This document shows, in pieces, positions 8,522 to 17,672 of a DNA stretch of 64,000 nt (position 1 is the stretch's first letter; every line of letters begins with the position of its first letter). The translations under genes and the position numbers were made by a program. This DNA is from UBA5009 sp038043185 (GTDB lineage Bacteria > Bdellovibrionota > Bdellovibrionia > Bdellovibrionales > Bdellovibrionaceae), in contig JBBTCO010000004.1 in assembly GCA_038043185.1 (NCBI GenBank), positions 1-64,000 of the forward strand, written 5' to 3'. Below the pieces are notes generated by a model. It saw only the letters and a list, made by a program, of their open reading frames with translations. It ran no database searches and was not told the DNA's origin.

Positions 8522-8962
8522 ATGAACTTTCAGTTGCGAAGCTTCAAGGTCTTTCTTTTGCTTCTTGCTAAATCCACTATGATTTTTTTCCATTCGCCGC
8601 AGCAGCAGCGTATTTTTAAGTTCGAAAGTCGAATTCCCGTGGATTTTCAAAATTATTTTATCAACGGAAAATTTCAAAAAATAGCTCTGCAATCCCTCTT
8701 GCAAATGAGCCAGAAACAGGGATGTTTTCTTCTTGAAATCGAAATGCGATGGCTGGAAATTTCACTTTGTTTCGAAGCAAAAAATTTCGATGAAAATTCA
8801 TTAATTCTGGAATTCGAAGATGTTTTGAAAAGAAATTTCAGTTGGAATAAAGATCTTTTTGAGCATCCAGTGAGCTGCGAAAGAGTCACGTTGCTTAATG
8901 AATCATCAATAAAAATTAACAATGCGCTCTGCAGAAAGCCAGATCTTAGTCTGGGATTTTGA
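8522..8962 (+). CDS. Hypothetical protein, 146 aa at most
   Basis: An open frame divergent from RNase R and not recognised. The C-terminal two thirds (ALQSLLQMSQKQGCFLLEIE onward) alternates hydrophobic and charged residues in a protein-like way. No signal peptide or known motif is seen, and no strong ribosome binding site precedes any of its ATGs, so the start is uncertain (8522, 8579 or later). A shorter frame on the opposite strand overlaps it. It may be a real lineage-specific gene or a chance ORF. Confidence 0.4.
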   Translation: MNFQLRSFKVFLLLLAKSTMIFFHSPQQQRIFKFESRIPVDFQNYFINGKFQKIALQSLLQMSQKQGCFLLEIEMRWLEISLCFEAKNFDENSLILEFEDVLKRNFSWNKDLFEHPVSCERVTLLNESSIKINNALCRKPDLSLGF

Positions 8963-9442
8963 CTTCAAACTACACTGATTCATCGAAAAATAAAACGCGC
9001 CGCAACACCATGCCCCAACTTGTTGCGAAAAAGTCGCCACTGTAGCGCCGTGTTGACAGACTATGGACGAGATACTTTTTCGCTGTTGGTTTTTCAGGCA
9101 AAAAAAATTTGCAAAATTTTATTTCGTCGTCTGGGAACGCAATACAGTAGTGCCTTTCCAGCGACTCAAAAAAAAGCGAGTTAGATTTTTTCAGAAATCT
9201 TATTAGGAAAGAAAATATTTACGAATGACATCGCCAGTGAAAAAGTTTGGTGTTTTCTTGCAACACAATGTTGAGTTTGCCTCTCAAATTTACTCTTCCA
9301 GCGACTCTCACCAAATTTTTTCGTCTTGATCTTAAGCCATCATGTCATTACGATTCGAGATGTAAGGTATAAGTTAAGTTTAAGTTTTAAAAACAAAGTT
9401 CATGGATTCAATCTTAATGAACTGTAACGAAAGGAAGCTAGA
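8963..9442 (+). promoter_or_regulatory. 480-bp upstream region of the outer-membrane protein gene
   Basis: No gene is seen. Features noted: a hairpin CGCAACA (9001-9007) with TGTTGCG (9021-9027); a direct repeat TTCCAGCGACTC at 9156-9167 and 9296-9307, spaced 140 bp; and a small palindrome CAACACAATGTTG at 9261-9273. A TATAAG at 9368-9373 could be a -10 box, with no clear -35. The ribosome binding site AAAGGAAG precedes the ATG. The length and repeats suggest a regulated promoter for an abundant envelope protein. Confidence 0.4.
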
Positions 9443-10582
9443 ATGAAAAAACTTTTTGTGATTGCAGTTGTGACTATCGCATCTGCTTCAGCATTTGCAT
9501 CTAAGGCTCGTTTAGCAGCGCTTCAAAGTGCAGCTCACGTGTCTGACGCTCAAGATGTTGTTGGCGACAACGGCGGACCTATTAAGCCAGACCAAGCTCT
9601 TGGTAATGGTGAATGGGTTAGTCTTGAGTGGGGAGGCAATCGTGGTGCGACTAATGCTGCTGTAACAAAAAACGCTGAAGGCGGATTTGTTCGCAAAATG
9701 GGTGATAACGCAGCAATGGGTGCTTACCTTGGTAATAAAAGTGATTCTTACAGTCTTTTTATGGCACTCGCAGCTGGGACTGGCGCAGTAGCTGGCACTG
9801 GTACAGGAACAACAGCTCTTTTGAACCAATCTAATCCATTGAATCTTTACTACGCTGCTAAAGCTGGTGATATGCAATGGGGCTTGGGCTTATTCTATGT
9901 GAGCAATGATGTTAAAGCTTCTAAAATGAAAGAAAACATCATGAGCTTAACAGCTTCTGCAACTGCAGCTGCTGGATGGGATGCTCAATTGACTGTTGGT
10001 CTTGGCGCTGAAAGTAAAAATGAGCAAACTGCTGGTTCAGAAAAAGTTCTTAAAGGCGGCAGCAGCATGGCTTTAAGCGGTGGATACAAAATGGACACTA
10101 TGTATGTATATGGTGCCTACAAAACGCTTGCAGCTAAGTTGACTACTGGGGCTAGCACAACAAATGCCGACTGGGATATCAATATAATGCAAGTTGGTGT
10201 TGTTAATTCTCATAAAAAAGATGGTGCTGATTTCTTCTACGGTGTTTCGTACAATACAGACACAAGAAAAGAAAAACAAGGTAACACAAAATCTGAAGAA
10301 ACAACTTTTCCTGTAATCATTGGTGTTGAGGCTGAAGCCACTTCATGGATGGTTCTACGCGGTTCTGTAACTCAAAACGTACTTTTGGGTTCTACTAAAG
10401 CTGCAGGAGCTACTGATGCAAACACAATCGCTGACAACACAACTGTTGCAGCTGGTGCGGGTTTGAAATTCGGAAAATTCATGCTTGATGGTACATTTAC
10501 GAATGCAGCTTCTGGAACAGCTACTGGTCTTGGAACTGATGCTAACTTCGTAACTAACGTAGGTATGACATACAATTTCTAA
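9443..10582 (+). CDS. Outer-membrane beta-barrel protein, abundant-type
   Basis: A 379-aa protein with a clean signal peptide (MKKLFVIAVVTIASASAFA, residues 1-19). The mature part is rich in Ala, Gly, Thr and Ser with alternating beta-strand patterns, and ends in TNVGMTYNF with the terminal Phe typical of BAM-inserted barrels. The codon bias looks strong, and it has a long upstream region plus a strong terminator, consistent with high expression. I cannot assign it to a named porin family; a channel or structural role is inferred. It stands alone. Confidence 0.75.
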   Translation: MKKLFVIAVVTIASASAFASKARLAALQSAAHVSDAQDVVGDNGGPIKPDQALGNGEWVSLEWGGNRGATNAAVTKNAEGGFVRKMGDNAAMGAYLGNKSDSYSLFMALAAGTGAVAGTGTGTTALLNQSNPLNLYYAAKAGDMQWGLGLFYVSNDVKASKMKENIMSLTASATAAAGWDAQLTVGLGAESKNEQTAGSEKVLKGGSSMALSGGYKMDTMYVYGAYKTLAAKLTTGASTTNADWDINIMQVGVVNSHKKDGADFFYGVSYNTDTRKEKQGNTKSEETTFPVIIGVEAEATSWMVLRGSVTQNVLLGSTKAAGATDANTIADNTTVAAGAGLKFGKFMLDGTFTNAASGTATGLGTDANFVTNVGMTYNF

Positions 10583-10609
10583 TTGATTTAACGATAAGTT
10601 AGAATCACG

Positions 10610-10640
10610 AAAGCCCTGGGAAACCAGGGCTTTTTTTTTA
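10610..10640 (+). terminator. Strong rho-independent terminator
   Basis: AAAGCCCTGG (10610-10619), loop GAAA, CCAGGGCTTT (10624-10633), then an unbroken T-run to 10639. It lies 28 nt after the outer-membrane protein stop codon. Confidence 0.92.
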
Positions 10641-10695
10641 TTTTGTGTGGTAGCTAGGCGAAGCATCCAATCCGACAGTCACTCAATACCTTCTC

Positions 10696-10755
10696 TTTTT
10701 TCTTACTCACAAAGATGTCAACTTATATATATACATCTTTGTGAGTAAGAAAAAA
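10696..10755. repeat. Palindromic repeat, copy 1
   Basis: A perfect 23-bp inverted repeat (10696-10718 and 10733-10755, containing CTTACTCACAAAGATG) surrounds a 14-nt AT-rich centre. A second copy is at 53383-53440 with the same arms and a different centre. The T-run is on the outside 5' end and the A-run at the 3' end on both strands, the reverse of a terminator, so this is not a transcription terminator. It resembles a REP-type or protein-bound dyad. It lies between a terminated plus-strand gene and the 3' end of the minus-strand transporter operon. Confidence 0.85.
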
Positions 10756-10802
10756 GTCTAACAAAATATCTTGTCTCGTCAGAATACCCAACCAAAACGC
10801 CG

Positions 10803-11654
10803 TTACAGTGGGCGGCCTAAAGCGGCTGGAGGAGAATTCTTTCCGACGAAACCCGCCAGGGCAACAATAGTAAATATGTAAGGAAGAATTTGAATAAGTT
10901 GAACGGGGATCATGAAACCTCCGACACTTTGTCCTTGCCAGTGAATCTGTAAGGTTTCGGCGGCGCCAAACAATAAACAAGCAAGAAATGCGGACCAGGG
11001 TTTCCAGCGTCCGAAAATCAAAGCGGCAAGAGCAATGAAGCCGCGACCGGAAGTCATTAGTGGCGAATACGAGGAAGCCAAAAATAAACTCAGTGAGGCC
11101 CCGCCCCAGGCGGCAAGACCGCCGGCCATTAGTGAACACAGCCAGCGGATTTTCCGAGGGGACACGCCACTGGATTCAAGGGCTTTGGGTTTTTCTCCGG
11201 CAAATTTGAGCCACAAACCAGAGTTTGTTTTGCTGAACCAAATTTGAATCAGCACGACAGAAAGTAAAGCGATGGCGATAGGTTCCCAAAAAAATCGATT
11301 GGAAATATCCAAAGTTGGAGTTGATCCCGTGGTGTTAAATAAAATTTTACTTACAAAAGGAATAAGTCCGGCGACGGTCAAATTCAAAGCTGTTCCTGTG
11401 ACAATTTGATCGGCTTCAAGTTCGATAACAAAAAAAGCATAAATTGCTGCGACGATAACTCCTGCTAGAAATGCAACTAGCCAGCCCAACCAACAGGAAG
11501 AAGCTCCAAAGGCGACAGTGGCGCCGACAAAAGCCCCGACAAGCATCAAGCCTTCCAAACCAATTTGAATAACTCCAGAGCGTTCACTTAAAAATCCGCC
11601 GAGACTTGTAAAAATTAAAGGAGTAGCAAGCCTCAATATCGTTTCAACTGACAC
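10803..11654 (-). CDS. ABC transporter permease (BMP/nucleoside type, second)
   Basis: A 283-aa inner-membrane permease of the branched family that includes NupQ/YufQ. It begins TILRLATPLIFTSLGGFLSERSGVIQIGLEGLMLVGAF, and the block ERSGVIQIGLEGLML is characteristic. About eight hydrophobic segments are visible. It overlaps the upstream permease by 11 nt, so the two are translationally linked. It completes an importer made of a periplasmic BMP protein, one fused ATPase and two different permeases. Nucleosides are the usual cargo of this subfamily. Confidence 0.88.
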   Translation of the reverse strand: MSVETILRLATPLIFTSLGGFLSERSGVIQIGLEGLMLVGAFVGATVAFGASSCWLGWLVAFLAGVIVAAIYAFFVIELEADQIVTGTALNLTVAGLIPFVSKILFNTTGSTPTLDISNRFFWEPIAIALLSVVLIQIWFSKTNSGLWLKFAGEKPKALESSGVSPRKIRWLCSLMAGGLAAWGGASLSLFLASSYSPLMTSGRGFIALAALIFGRWKPWSAFLACLLFGAAETLQIHWQGQSVGGFMIPVQLIQILPYIFTIVALAGFVGKNSPPAALGRPL

Positions 11655-12675
11655 GTGAACCTCGCTTTTTAAAAATTCGGTAAGATTGCACAGCGACGAA
11701 TAAAATAATCACTCCTTGAATGATTTTTGAAAAATCACGAGTGATAGTGGTTGTTTCAAAATCTAAATCAGATGCTCCTTTGTGTAGAGCTCCCATTAAA
11801 AAAGCGGAAAGTAAAATTCCCAAAGGATGATTTCGCGCCATCAAGGCCACTGCGATACCAATAAAGCCGAATTCGGGGGAAAAACCGATACGAAATTGAC
11901 CGGAATTTCCTAACACTTCGGTGACTGCAACTCCGGCGGCCAATGCGCCTGCCCAACAGAAAGCTTGAATTTGGATTTTTGCAACGTCGATACCGGCTCG
12001 TTCGGCAGCACTGGGATTGAGCCCGCTGATGTGGACTTCGTAACCCCAGCGAGTGCGTTTCATCACAAACCATAAAACAAAAGCACCAAATAAAGCCAAA
12101 ACTAAAGCTAAACTTGCCGGGGAATCTCCTAATAATTTTTTCACAAAATCAATGTCTTGAAACATATAACTCGAAGCTATTTTTGCGGACTCGGGATTTT
12201 GCGAATCAGGATTGGGAATCCATTGCAAGACAGCCCAACTTGTTAAACCTGAAGCGATGAAATTCATCATCATAGTTACAATCACTTCGTGACTGCCACG
12301 ATAAATTTTTAGCAGTGCGGGAATAAGGGCCCATAATGCTCCGGCGAGGCCTGCAACAAGCACTGCTAATATCGGCGCCAAAAAACCAGGGACATGAGGA
12401 AATAATACTCCCAATAAAGCGGCAGCGATGGATCCCATCAACAGTTGTCCTTCGGCTCCGATATTGAATAAACCTGCTGAAAAAGCCAAGCTGACAGAGA
12501 GGCCCGTGAAAATTAATCCGGTGGTGTAATATAAAGTCAGCCCCAAATCATAACTTGAGCCAAAAGCGCTCTTCATCAAAATCCATGCGATGTGCAAGGG
12601 GTTTTCGCCAGCAAAAAGTGTTAGGGAAAGAGCCAGCACCAAGCCAATGATAAATCCAATTAAAGATTTCTTCAT
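11644..12675 (-). CDS. ABC transporter permease (BMP/nucleoside type, first)
   Basis: A 343-aa permease like NupP/YufP. It has an N-terminal membrane helix, then GLSVSLAFSAGLFNIGAEGQLLMGSIAAALLG, the family signature equivalent to that in its partner, and several further membrane segments. EVIVTMMMNFIASGL is the cytoplasmic coupling region. Its ATG overlaps the ATPase stop codon (ATGA), showing tight operon coupling. Confidence 0.9.
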   Translation of the reverse strand: MKKSLIGFIIGLVLALSLTLFAGENPLHIAWILMKSAFGSSYDLGLTLYYTTGLIFTGLSVSLAFSAGLFNIGAEGQLLMGSIAAALLGVLFPHVPGFLAPILAVLVAGLAGALWALIPALLKIYRGSHEVIVTMMMNFIASGLTSWAVLQWIPNPDSQNPESAKIASSYMFQDIDFVKKLLGDSPASLALVLALFGAFVLWFVMKRTRWGYEVHISGLNPSAAERAGIDVAKIQIQAFCWAGALAAGVAVTEVLGNSGQFRIGFSPEFGFIGIAVALMARNHPLGILLSAFLMGALHKGASDLDFETTTITRDFSKIIQGVIILFVAVQSYRIFKKRGSRVS

Positions 12676-14220
12676 GAAATCCCGCCCATGGCTGCGCCAA
12701 TTTTATTTTCATTAAAGTGAGAGCGTGAAAATTCGGCTTGGATACGGCCACGATACAAAACCACGATGCGGTCTGAAAGTTTGATCAACTCATCGAGTTC
12801 CGAAGAGATCAGTAAAATGGCGGCATTTCCTTTTTTCGCATCTAAAAGTTGCTGATGAATAAATTCAGTGGCGCCGATATCAACGCCTCGGCTGGGATGA
12901 GAGGCCAATATAAGATTGGGATTTAAATATAATTCGCGTGCCACCACTAGTTTTTGTTGATTGCCACCGGATAAACTGGAAAAAAGCGCTAAAGGACTTT
13001 CCGGTCGGACGTTGAATTTCTTTATTTGTTCGGCGCATATTTTAAATAATTCATTCCAGGGTAAAAATTTTTTTGCAGCTAATAATTTTCGTTGATAACC
13101 CAGAATAAAATTTTGCAACAAATTTAAAGAGGGGACAGAGCCCCAGCGTAAACGATCTTCGGGGAAAACCCCAAGAGAGAGTTGGCGAAGGGCTCGGGTT
13201 GAATAAAAACGCGTGTCATGACCTAAAATTTCAAGATGTCCTTCAATTTTTTTAAATTTTTTTGGATGCATTAAAAGTTGGATCAGTTCTTTTTGTCCAT
13301 TGCCTTCAACGCCGGCGATGCCCAGGATTTCCCCAGCGTGAACTTCAAGTGAGGAAATATCCAGTTTAAAATCCAAGGTTTCGGCGCGCAATTCTTTGAG
13401 CTGCAATTTTTTTTCACCAAAGGGTGTNNNNNNNNNNGGGTGTAGTGGCGGAGGCGACCCCAGCCTCAGCGAAGTTCCCCGCTGCCCTCATTTTATGACC
13501 GATCATTTTTTCAGCTAAAAAATCCACGCTGGCTTCGGATGTATTTAAACTGGTGGTGACTTTTCCTTGGCGCATGACAGTGATAGAATCTGTAATCTCT
13601 AGAACCTCTTTTAATTTATGAGTAATCAAGATGATGGTATGGCCTTGTTTTTTCAACTCACGTAGTTTTTTAAATAAATCTTGAATTTCTTGCGGAGTCA
13701 AAACTGCCGTGGGTTCATCAAGAATCAAAATTTTTCCATGACGAGATAAAGCTTTTAGAATTTCTAAACGCTGTTGCTCACCTACGGAAAGTTCACAAAC
13801 TGGTTTCAGCCACGGAATTTCAAAATCATAATTTTTCGACAACTCCTGAGCTTGAAGCAATTCTTCTTTGTGGTTTCGCCAACCAAAAGTTTTTACATTT
13901 TTTCGCATCAACAAGAAATTTTCTAAAGCTGTTTCATTTTCCGAAAGCATGAAATGCTGATGGACCATAGCGATGCCGGAATTCATTGCTGCCGTTGCGG
14001 AAGAAAAATTAACTTTTTTCCCAAAAACTAAAATTTCCCCTTCATCTGGTTTTTCTAAACCAAAGAGCATCTTCATGGCGGTGGATTTGCCAGCCCCATT
14101 TTCGCCGATAAGGCCATGAATGCAGCCAGCAGCCATAGAAAAGGACAGCTGATCATTGGCGCGATGAACATTATAAATTCGACTGACCGATTTAAATTCA
14201 ACAGCGGGAACGGAGTTCAT
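12672..14220 (-). CDS. Duplicated ABC ATPase of BMP-type transporter, split by assembly gap
   Basis: One gene interrupted by 10 N at 13428-13437. The first half has Walker A GENGAGKST, signature LSVGEQQRLEILKAL and Walker B ILILDEPTAVL. The second half has the degenerate Walker A GVEGNGQKE and signature LSGGNQQKLVVARE, as in sugar/nucleoside importers with two fused nucleotide-binding domains. GGGTGT occurs on both sides of the gap. Merging these six bases and removing the N gives one open frame of 510 aa (reading ..ATTPFGEKKLQLKEL..), the normal family length. The start overlaps the BMP gene stop by one base. Confidence 0.9.
13428..13437. other. Assembly gap (10 N)
   Basis: Ten N lie inside the ABC ATPase gene, between two copies of GGGTGT (13422-13427 and 13438-13443). 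The true sequence probably has a single copy and no gap, because that join restores the reading frame. Confidence 0.95.
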
Positions 14221-15203
14221 TATTTTTTGGAACTTTTATAATAGTCAGGAACCAGAATTTTTCCTGAAGAAATTTGTAATTTTAATTCGTCGACTTTCTT
14301 GCGAATTTCTGCAGTTAATAATTTTTCATTGTATTTATCTAAAGCATAATCAATCCCTTTATCGGGAAGACCATAACGAACAATCCCTGAGGTGAATTTT
14401 CCATTCAGAGTATCTTCAATCGCTTTGTAGACAGCTAAATCCACACGCTTTTGCATGCTGGTCAAAATAAATCCCGGCTTCATCCAGTTTTGATTGCTAT
14501 CGACGCCAATGGCGAATTTCTTTTTTTCTTCTACGGCATCAAAAACTCCCGAACCTGAAGCTCCGGCAGCAACAAAGATCACTTCAGCGCCAGAAGTAAT
14601 TTGGGAAAGTGCTAGTTCCTTCGCTTTAGCGGGATTGTTCCAGGACTCACCTGTGACCCCGATAAAATTTTCGATAACTTCAGCCTTTGGATTTATATGT
14701 TTAACACCCGCTTGATAGCCAAGGGCAAATCGACGAATTAAAGGAATATCCATTCCTCCGATAAAGCCAATTTTATTTGATTTGGATTTAAGAGCAGCGA
14801 TGGCACCGACGATAAAAGATCCCTGATGTTCTTCAAACATAAGTGAGCGCACATTAGGCGCCGTAACCTCGCCGTCAATGAGGGCAAATTTGATATTGGG
14901 AAACTGAGCCGCGGTTTTTTTGACCGCTTCCGCTTGAGCAAAGCCCACACCAATAATTAAATCATATTTTTTTTGAGCAAACTGCCGATGGAGATTTTCA
15001 AGGGCATTGATGTCTGTGGCCTCAACATATTTGAGCTCAATTTTATGATCTTTTTCGGCCAAAGTAGCGCCTTGATAAGCAGCTGTATTAAAAGACTTAT
15101 CGTCTTTTCCGCCTTTATCTAAAACCAGGCCTACTTTCAAGCCGGCGAAAGAGACTTGGCTTACAAAGATCATGAGAGCGAAAAGAAACCTATTGGATTT
15201 CAC
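14220..15203 (-). CDS. BMP-family periplasmic nucleoside-binding protein
   Basis: A 327-aa substrate-binding protein of the BMP/PnrA/Med family. The signal peptide ends in VSFA (residue 20) with no lipobox cysteine, so the mature protein is probably free in the periplasm rather than lipid-anchored. Family motifs include GLVLDKGGKDDKSFNTAAYQG near the mature N-terminus, the segment FALIDGEV, and IGFIGGMDIPLI followed by FALGYQAGVKHI. The partner ATPase and two permeases follow without gaps. For a predatory or scavenging bacterium, uptake of nucleosides would be useful; this is inference. Confidence 0.9.
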   Translation of the reverse strand: MKSNRFLFALMIFVSQVSFAGLKVGLVLDKGGKDDKSFNTAAYQGATLAEKDHKIELKYVEATDINALENLHRQFAQKKYDLIIGVGFAQAEAVKKTAAQFPNIKFALIDGEVTAPNVRSLMFEEHQGSFIVGAIAALKSKSNKIGFIGGMDIPLIRRFALGYQAGVKHINPKAEVIENFIGVTGESWNNPAKAKELALSQITSGAEVIFVAAGASGSGVFDAVEEKKKFAIGVDSNQNWMKPGFILTSMQKRVDLAVYKAIEDTLNGKFTSGIVRYGLPDKGIDYALDKYNEKLLTAEIRKKVDELKLQISSGKILVPDYYKSSKK

Positions 15204-15272
15204 TCAGCGGCCTCCAGAAATGAAGTAAAAATTCCCTACTGAAGCTTGAAAATTAGGCTGATCGCTCTGCAA

Positions 15273-15297
15273 ACTCAAACAATTTCTTTGTTTGAGT
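15273..15297. promoter_or_regulatory. 10-bp dyad between divergent BMP operon and trmO
   Basis: ACTCAAACAA (15273-15282) and TTGTTTGAGT (15288-15297) form a perfect inverted repeat with a 5-nt centre, in the 115-bp divergent spacer. It ends about 20 nt before the trmO start. It could be an operator or a leader hairpin. There is no T-run in either direction that would make it a terminator. Confidence 0.45.
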
Positions 15298-15318
15298 GAG
15301 CTATGCTATAAAGGTTTT

Positions 15319-16047
15319 ATGGATCTTAAATACCTTGAAAACTTTAATTTCGACCCTATTGGCTTTGTTGACTCTTGCTACAAGGGAAAATTCGGTGTTC
15401 CTCGCCAGCCAGGCTTAGCCAAAAGCTCTACGGCAAAATTGAAAATACGCGCTGATCTTCAGCCCGAGGAATCTTTATCGGGGCTTGAGGGCTTCAGTCA
15501 CATTTGGCTCATTTTTGTGTTTCATCAAAACATGGTTTCACGATTTCACGCTAAAGTTCATCCGCCTCGGTTGGAAGGAAAACCCATGGGTTTGTTTGCG
15601 ACAAGAACCCCCCATCGGCCAAACCCAATTGGTTTGTCACTGGTAGAGCTAGTTAAAATAGACAAGGACACTTTAGAAATTCGCGGAATCGATTTGGTGG
15701 ATGGAACACCTATATTAGATATAAAACCCTATATGCCCGAAATCGAAGCTCGTCCCGAAGCTACCGCCGGTTGGACATGTGGGGTCTTGCCAAAAGTGGT
15801 CGAAGTCGACTTTTCCCCTGAAGCTGAAGGGGTTTTGGCTGCGTGGCAAGAGCGATCATCAAATCCGAATTTACGAGAAATCATTAAGGAAACTTTAAGT
15901 TTGGATCCAAGGCCCCTGCTTTATCGTGGCTATGAAAAGCAAAAGTCCCCCTACCGCGATGAACATGCTTTCCGCTTATTTGATGGTGATATCCATTTCA
16001 AATATGTGAGTCCTGACAAGGCGCTAGTCTTTAAAATTCTTTCATAA
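15319..16047 (+). CDS. trmO: tRNA t6A37 N6-methyltransferase TrmO/TsaA
   Basis: A 242-aa enzyme that methylates t6A37 of threonine tRNA using SAM. The TsaA/TrmO signature is clear: FDPIGFVDSCYKGKFGVPRQPG at the N-terminus, LEGFSHIWLIFVFH, TRTPHRPNPIGLSLVEL, and VDGTPILDIKPYMP. The C-terminal extension (FSPEAEGVL to the end) matches the two-domain TrmO form. ATG at 15319 with AAAGG upstream is chosen over an in-frame TTG at 15292, which would start inside the dyad repeat. Confidence 0.92.
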   Translation: MDLKYLENFNFDPIGFVDSCYKGKFGVPRQPGLAKSSTAKLKIRADLQPEESLSGLEGFSHIWLIFVFHQNMVSRFHAKVHPPRLEGKPMGLFATRTPHRPNPIGLSLVELVKIDKDTLEIRGIDLVDGTPILDIKPYMPEIEARPEATAGWTCGVLPKVVEVDFSPEAEGVLAAWQERSSNPNLREIIKETLSLDPRPLLYRGYEKQKSPYRDEHAFRLFDGDIHFKYVSPDKALVFKILS

Positions 16048-16136
16048 TTGCTGTTAATTTATTAAAGCCTCTTGCGGAAAGGGCTGTTTTTGGGTTATGA
16101 CGTGTCGCATATAAACCTATTTTTTGGGGAGCATAC

Positions 16137-17120
16137 ATGAGCCTTAATACCACAAGTGAAACGGGTCGAATTCAAACTTTAAGAAAAGTTCCAACCTTGA
16201 GCTTAGGAAGTTATTCCCAAGGCACTTTGGCCGATAAAGAAAAATTTATCGAAGGTCTGTTCACCGGCATTAAGGATTATGGTTTTATCATATTAAAAGA
16301 TCATGGCGTAAGCTCGGATCTTTTAGCTAAAGCCTACGAACTTTTAGAGTCCTTTTCCAAATTACCTGTAGAAACAAAAATGTCCTATGTTTCTGCCGCT
16401 GGCGGTGGACAACGTGGGTATACTCCTTTCGGACAAGAACATGCTAAAGATTCCACAGTGATGGATTTAAAAGAATTTTGGCATGTGGGCCGCGAACTTC
16501 CTGCTGACCATCGGATGGCTAAATTTTATCCTCCAAATATTTGGCCGGCAGAAATTCCAGAATTTGAAAATGTTTTTTCTAAACTTTATGCTTCTTTAGA
16601 ACAAGCGGGTTTGGTGATGTTGGAAGCGCTCAGTTTTCCTTTGCAAGTGGAAAAGAATTTTTTAACTGACATGGTTAAATCAGGAAATTCTATTTTGCGA
16701 TTACTACATTATCCGCCGATCGGAGAAGGCGTCGATCCACGGTGTTTGCGAGCAGCTCCTCATGAAGATATTAACTTTATCACGATCCTTCCGGCCGCCA
16801 CGGCCTCTGGCCTGCAACTGAAAGATCGCGATGGTCAATGGTTGGATGTGGTCAGTGATCGCAACACTTTGATTGTTGATGCCGGTGATATGCTCGCTCG
16901 TTTAACCAATGACCTGATTCCTTCAACCACTCATCAAGTGGTCAACACTCCTGAAGGAAAACTGAAAAGCCGTTTTTCAATGCCCTTCTTTATGCATCCA
17001 CATCCTGAAGCAATGTTGAGTTGTTTGCCTTCCTGCCGTGGTGCTGGAGCAAAATACGCCGACATCACTGCAGGTGATTTCCTGATGCAGCGATTGCGCG
17101 AAATCGGTTTAATTAAATAA
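16137..17120 (+). CDS. 2-oxoglutarate/Fe(II) oxygenase (isopenicillin N synthase-like)
   Basis: A 327-aa non-heme iron dioxygenase. The iron site is H and D in APHEDINFITIL and H in STTHQVVNTPEGK. SRFSMPFF supplies the RxS motif that binds 2-oxoglutarate. The N-terminal DIOX_N region includes YGFIILKDHGV. The LLHYPP and LQLKDRDGQWLDV segments are typical of the family. The substrate is unknown and there are no biosynthetic neighbours, so a tailoring role cannot be inferred. GGGGAG lies upstream of the ATG. The gene appears monocistronic. Confidence 0.88.
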   Translation: MSLNTTSETGRIQTLRKVPTLSLGSYSQGTLADKEKFIEGLFTGIKDYGFIILKDHGVSSDLLAKAYELLESFSKLPVETKMSYVSAAGGGQRGYTPFGQEHAKDSTVMDLKEFWHVGRELPADHRMAKFYPPNIWPAEIPEFENVFSKLYASLEQAGLVMLEALSFPLQVEKNFLTDMVKSGNSILRLLHYPPIGEGVDPRCLRAAPHEDINFITILPAATASGLQLKDRDGQWLDVVSDRNTLIVDAGDMLARLTNDLIPSTTHQVVNTPEGKLKSRFSMPFFMHPHPEAMLSCLPSCRGAGAKYADITAGDFLMQRLREIGLIK

Positions 17121-17180
17121 TTTTTCTCTCGTGGTGGTCCAAGATTTGCTTTGTCGCCTTCGACAAACAAAGGAGACCCC

Positions 17181-17600
17181 ATGAAGTCATTTATTTTTTT
17201 CTGCTGTCTGAATCTTGCATTTTCGTTTACTCACATTGTCGGTGCAAATGCGGCGGCTATCACAGAATATGATTGTGAAGGCGAAGACACTGAACACTTC
17301 TTCTTAGCTACGGCCACATTTGAAAATCAAATTATGACCTTAGATATGTTGCAGTCCACTCAACACACTGAAGGGCCATTTCCTCTTTTGCCGCTCAGAT
17401 ATAAATTGAAGGATCTGCAAGCTTCGATCGAACGCGAAAATCGTGTTTATAAATTTAGTCCGGGAAATTATCAAGACTGTGATTACCGTTGGCTTTGGCC
17501 TATGAGCTTAGGTTCTGAAGAAGTCTTGACGACGCTGTTGAAATTAAATTGCGACGGTGTACGCAGTGAAGTGGAAATGACTTGTACAAGAAATGAATAG
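17181..17600 (+). CDS. Secreted hypothetical protein, 139 aa
   Basis: The start at 17181 has AAAGGAG 5 nt upstream and opens directly into a signal peptide (MKSFIFFCCLNLAFSFTHIV, ending near ANAAA); an in-frame ATG at 17151 would put a hydrophilic tail in front. The mature part is about 110 residues with four cysteines (CEGED, QDCDYRW, NCDGV, TCTRN), suggesting two disulfides. No family is recognised. A periplasmic or outer-membrane location is inferred. Confidence 0.65.
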   Translation: MKSFIFFCCLNLAFSFTHIVGANAAAITEYDCEGEDTEHFFLATATFENQIMTLDMLQSTQHTEGPFPLLPLRYKLKDLQASIERENRVYKFSPGNYQDCDYRWLWPMSLGSEEVLTTLLKLNCDGVRSEVEMTCTRNE

Positions 17601-17672
17601 CTTCGTTGATTGACATTTTAAAGCTCTATTGTAAAATTTGTGAAGATTCGATCAGATCGAAAGATTGGCAAC

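Noticed and set aside
10696..10755. Bidirectional terminator for the outer-membrane gene and the ABC operon
   Set aside because: T-tracts precede rather than follow the stem on both strands, and a proper terminator is already at 10610-10640.
12672..14220. Two separate ABC ATPase genes
   Set aside because: The apparent break is the assembly gap; the joined frame gives a normal duplicated ATPase.
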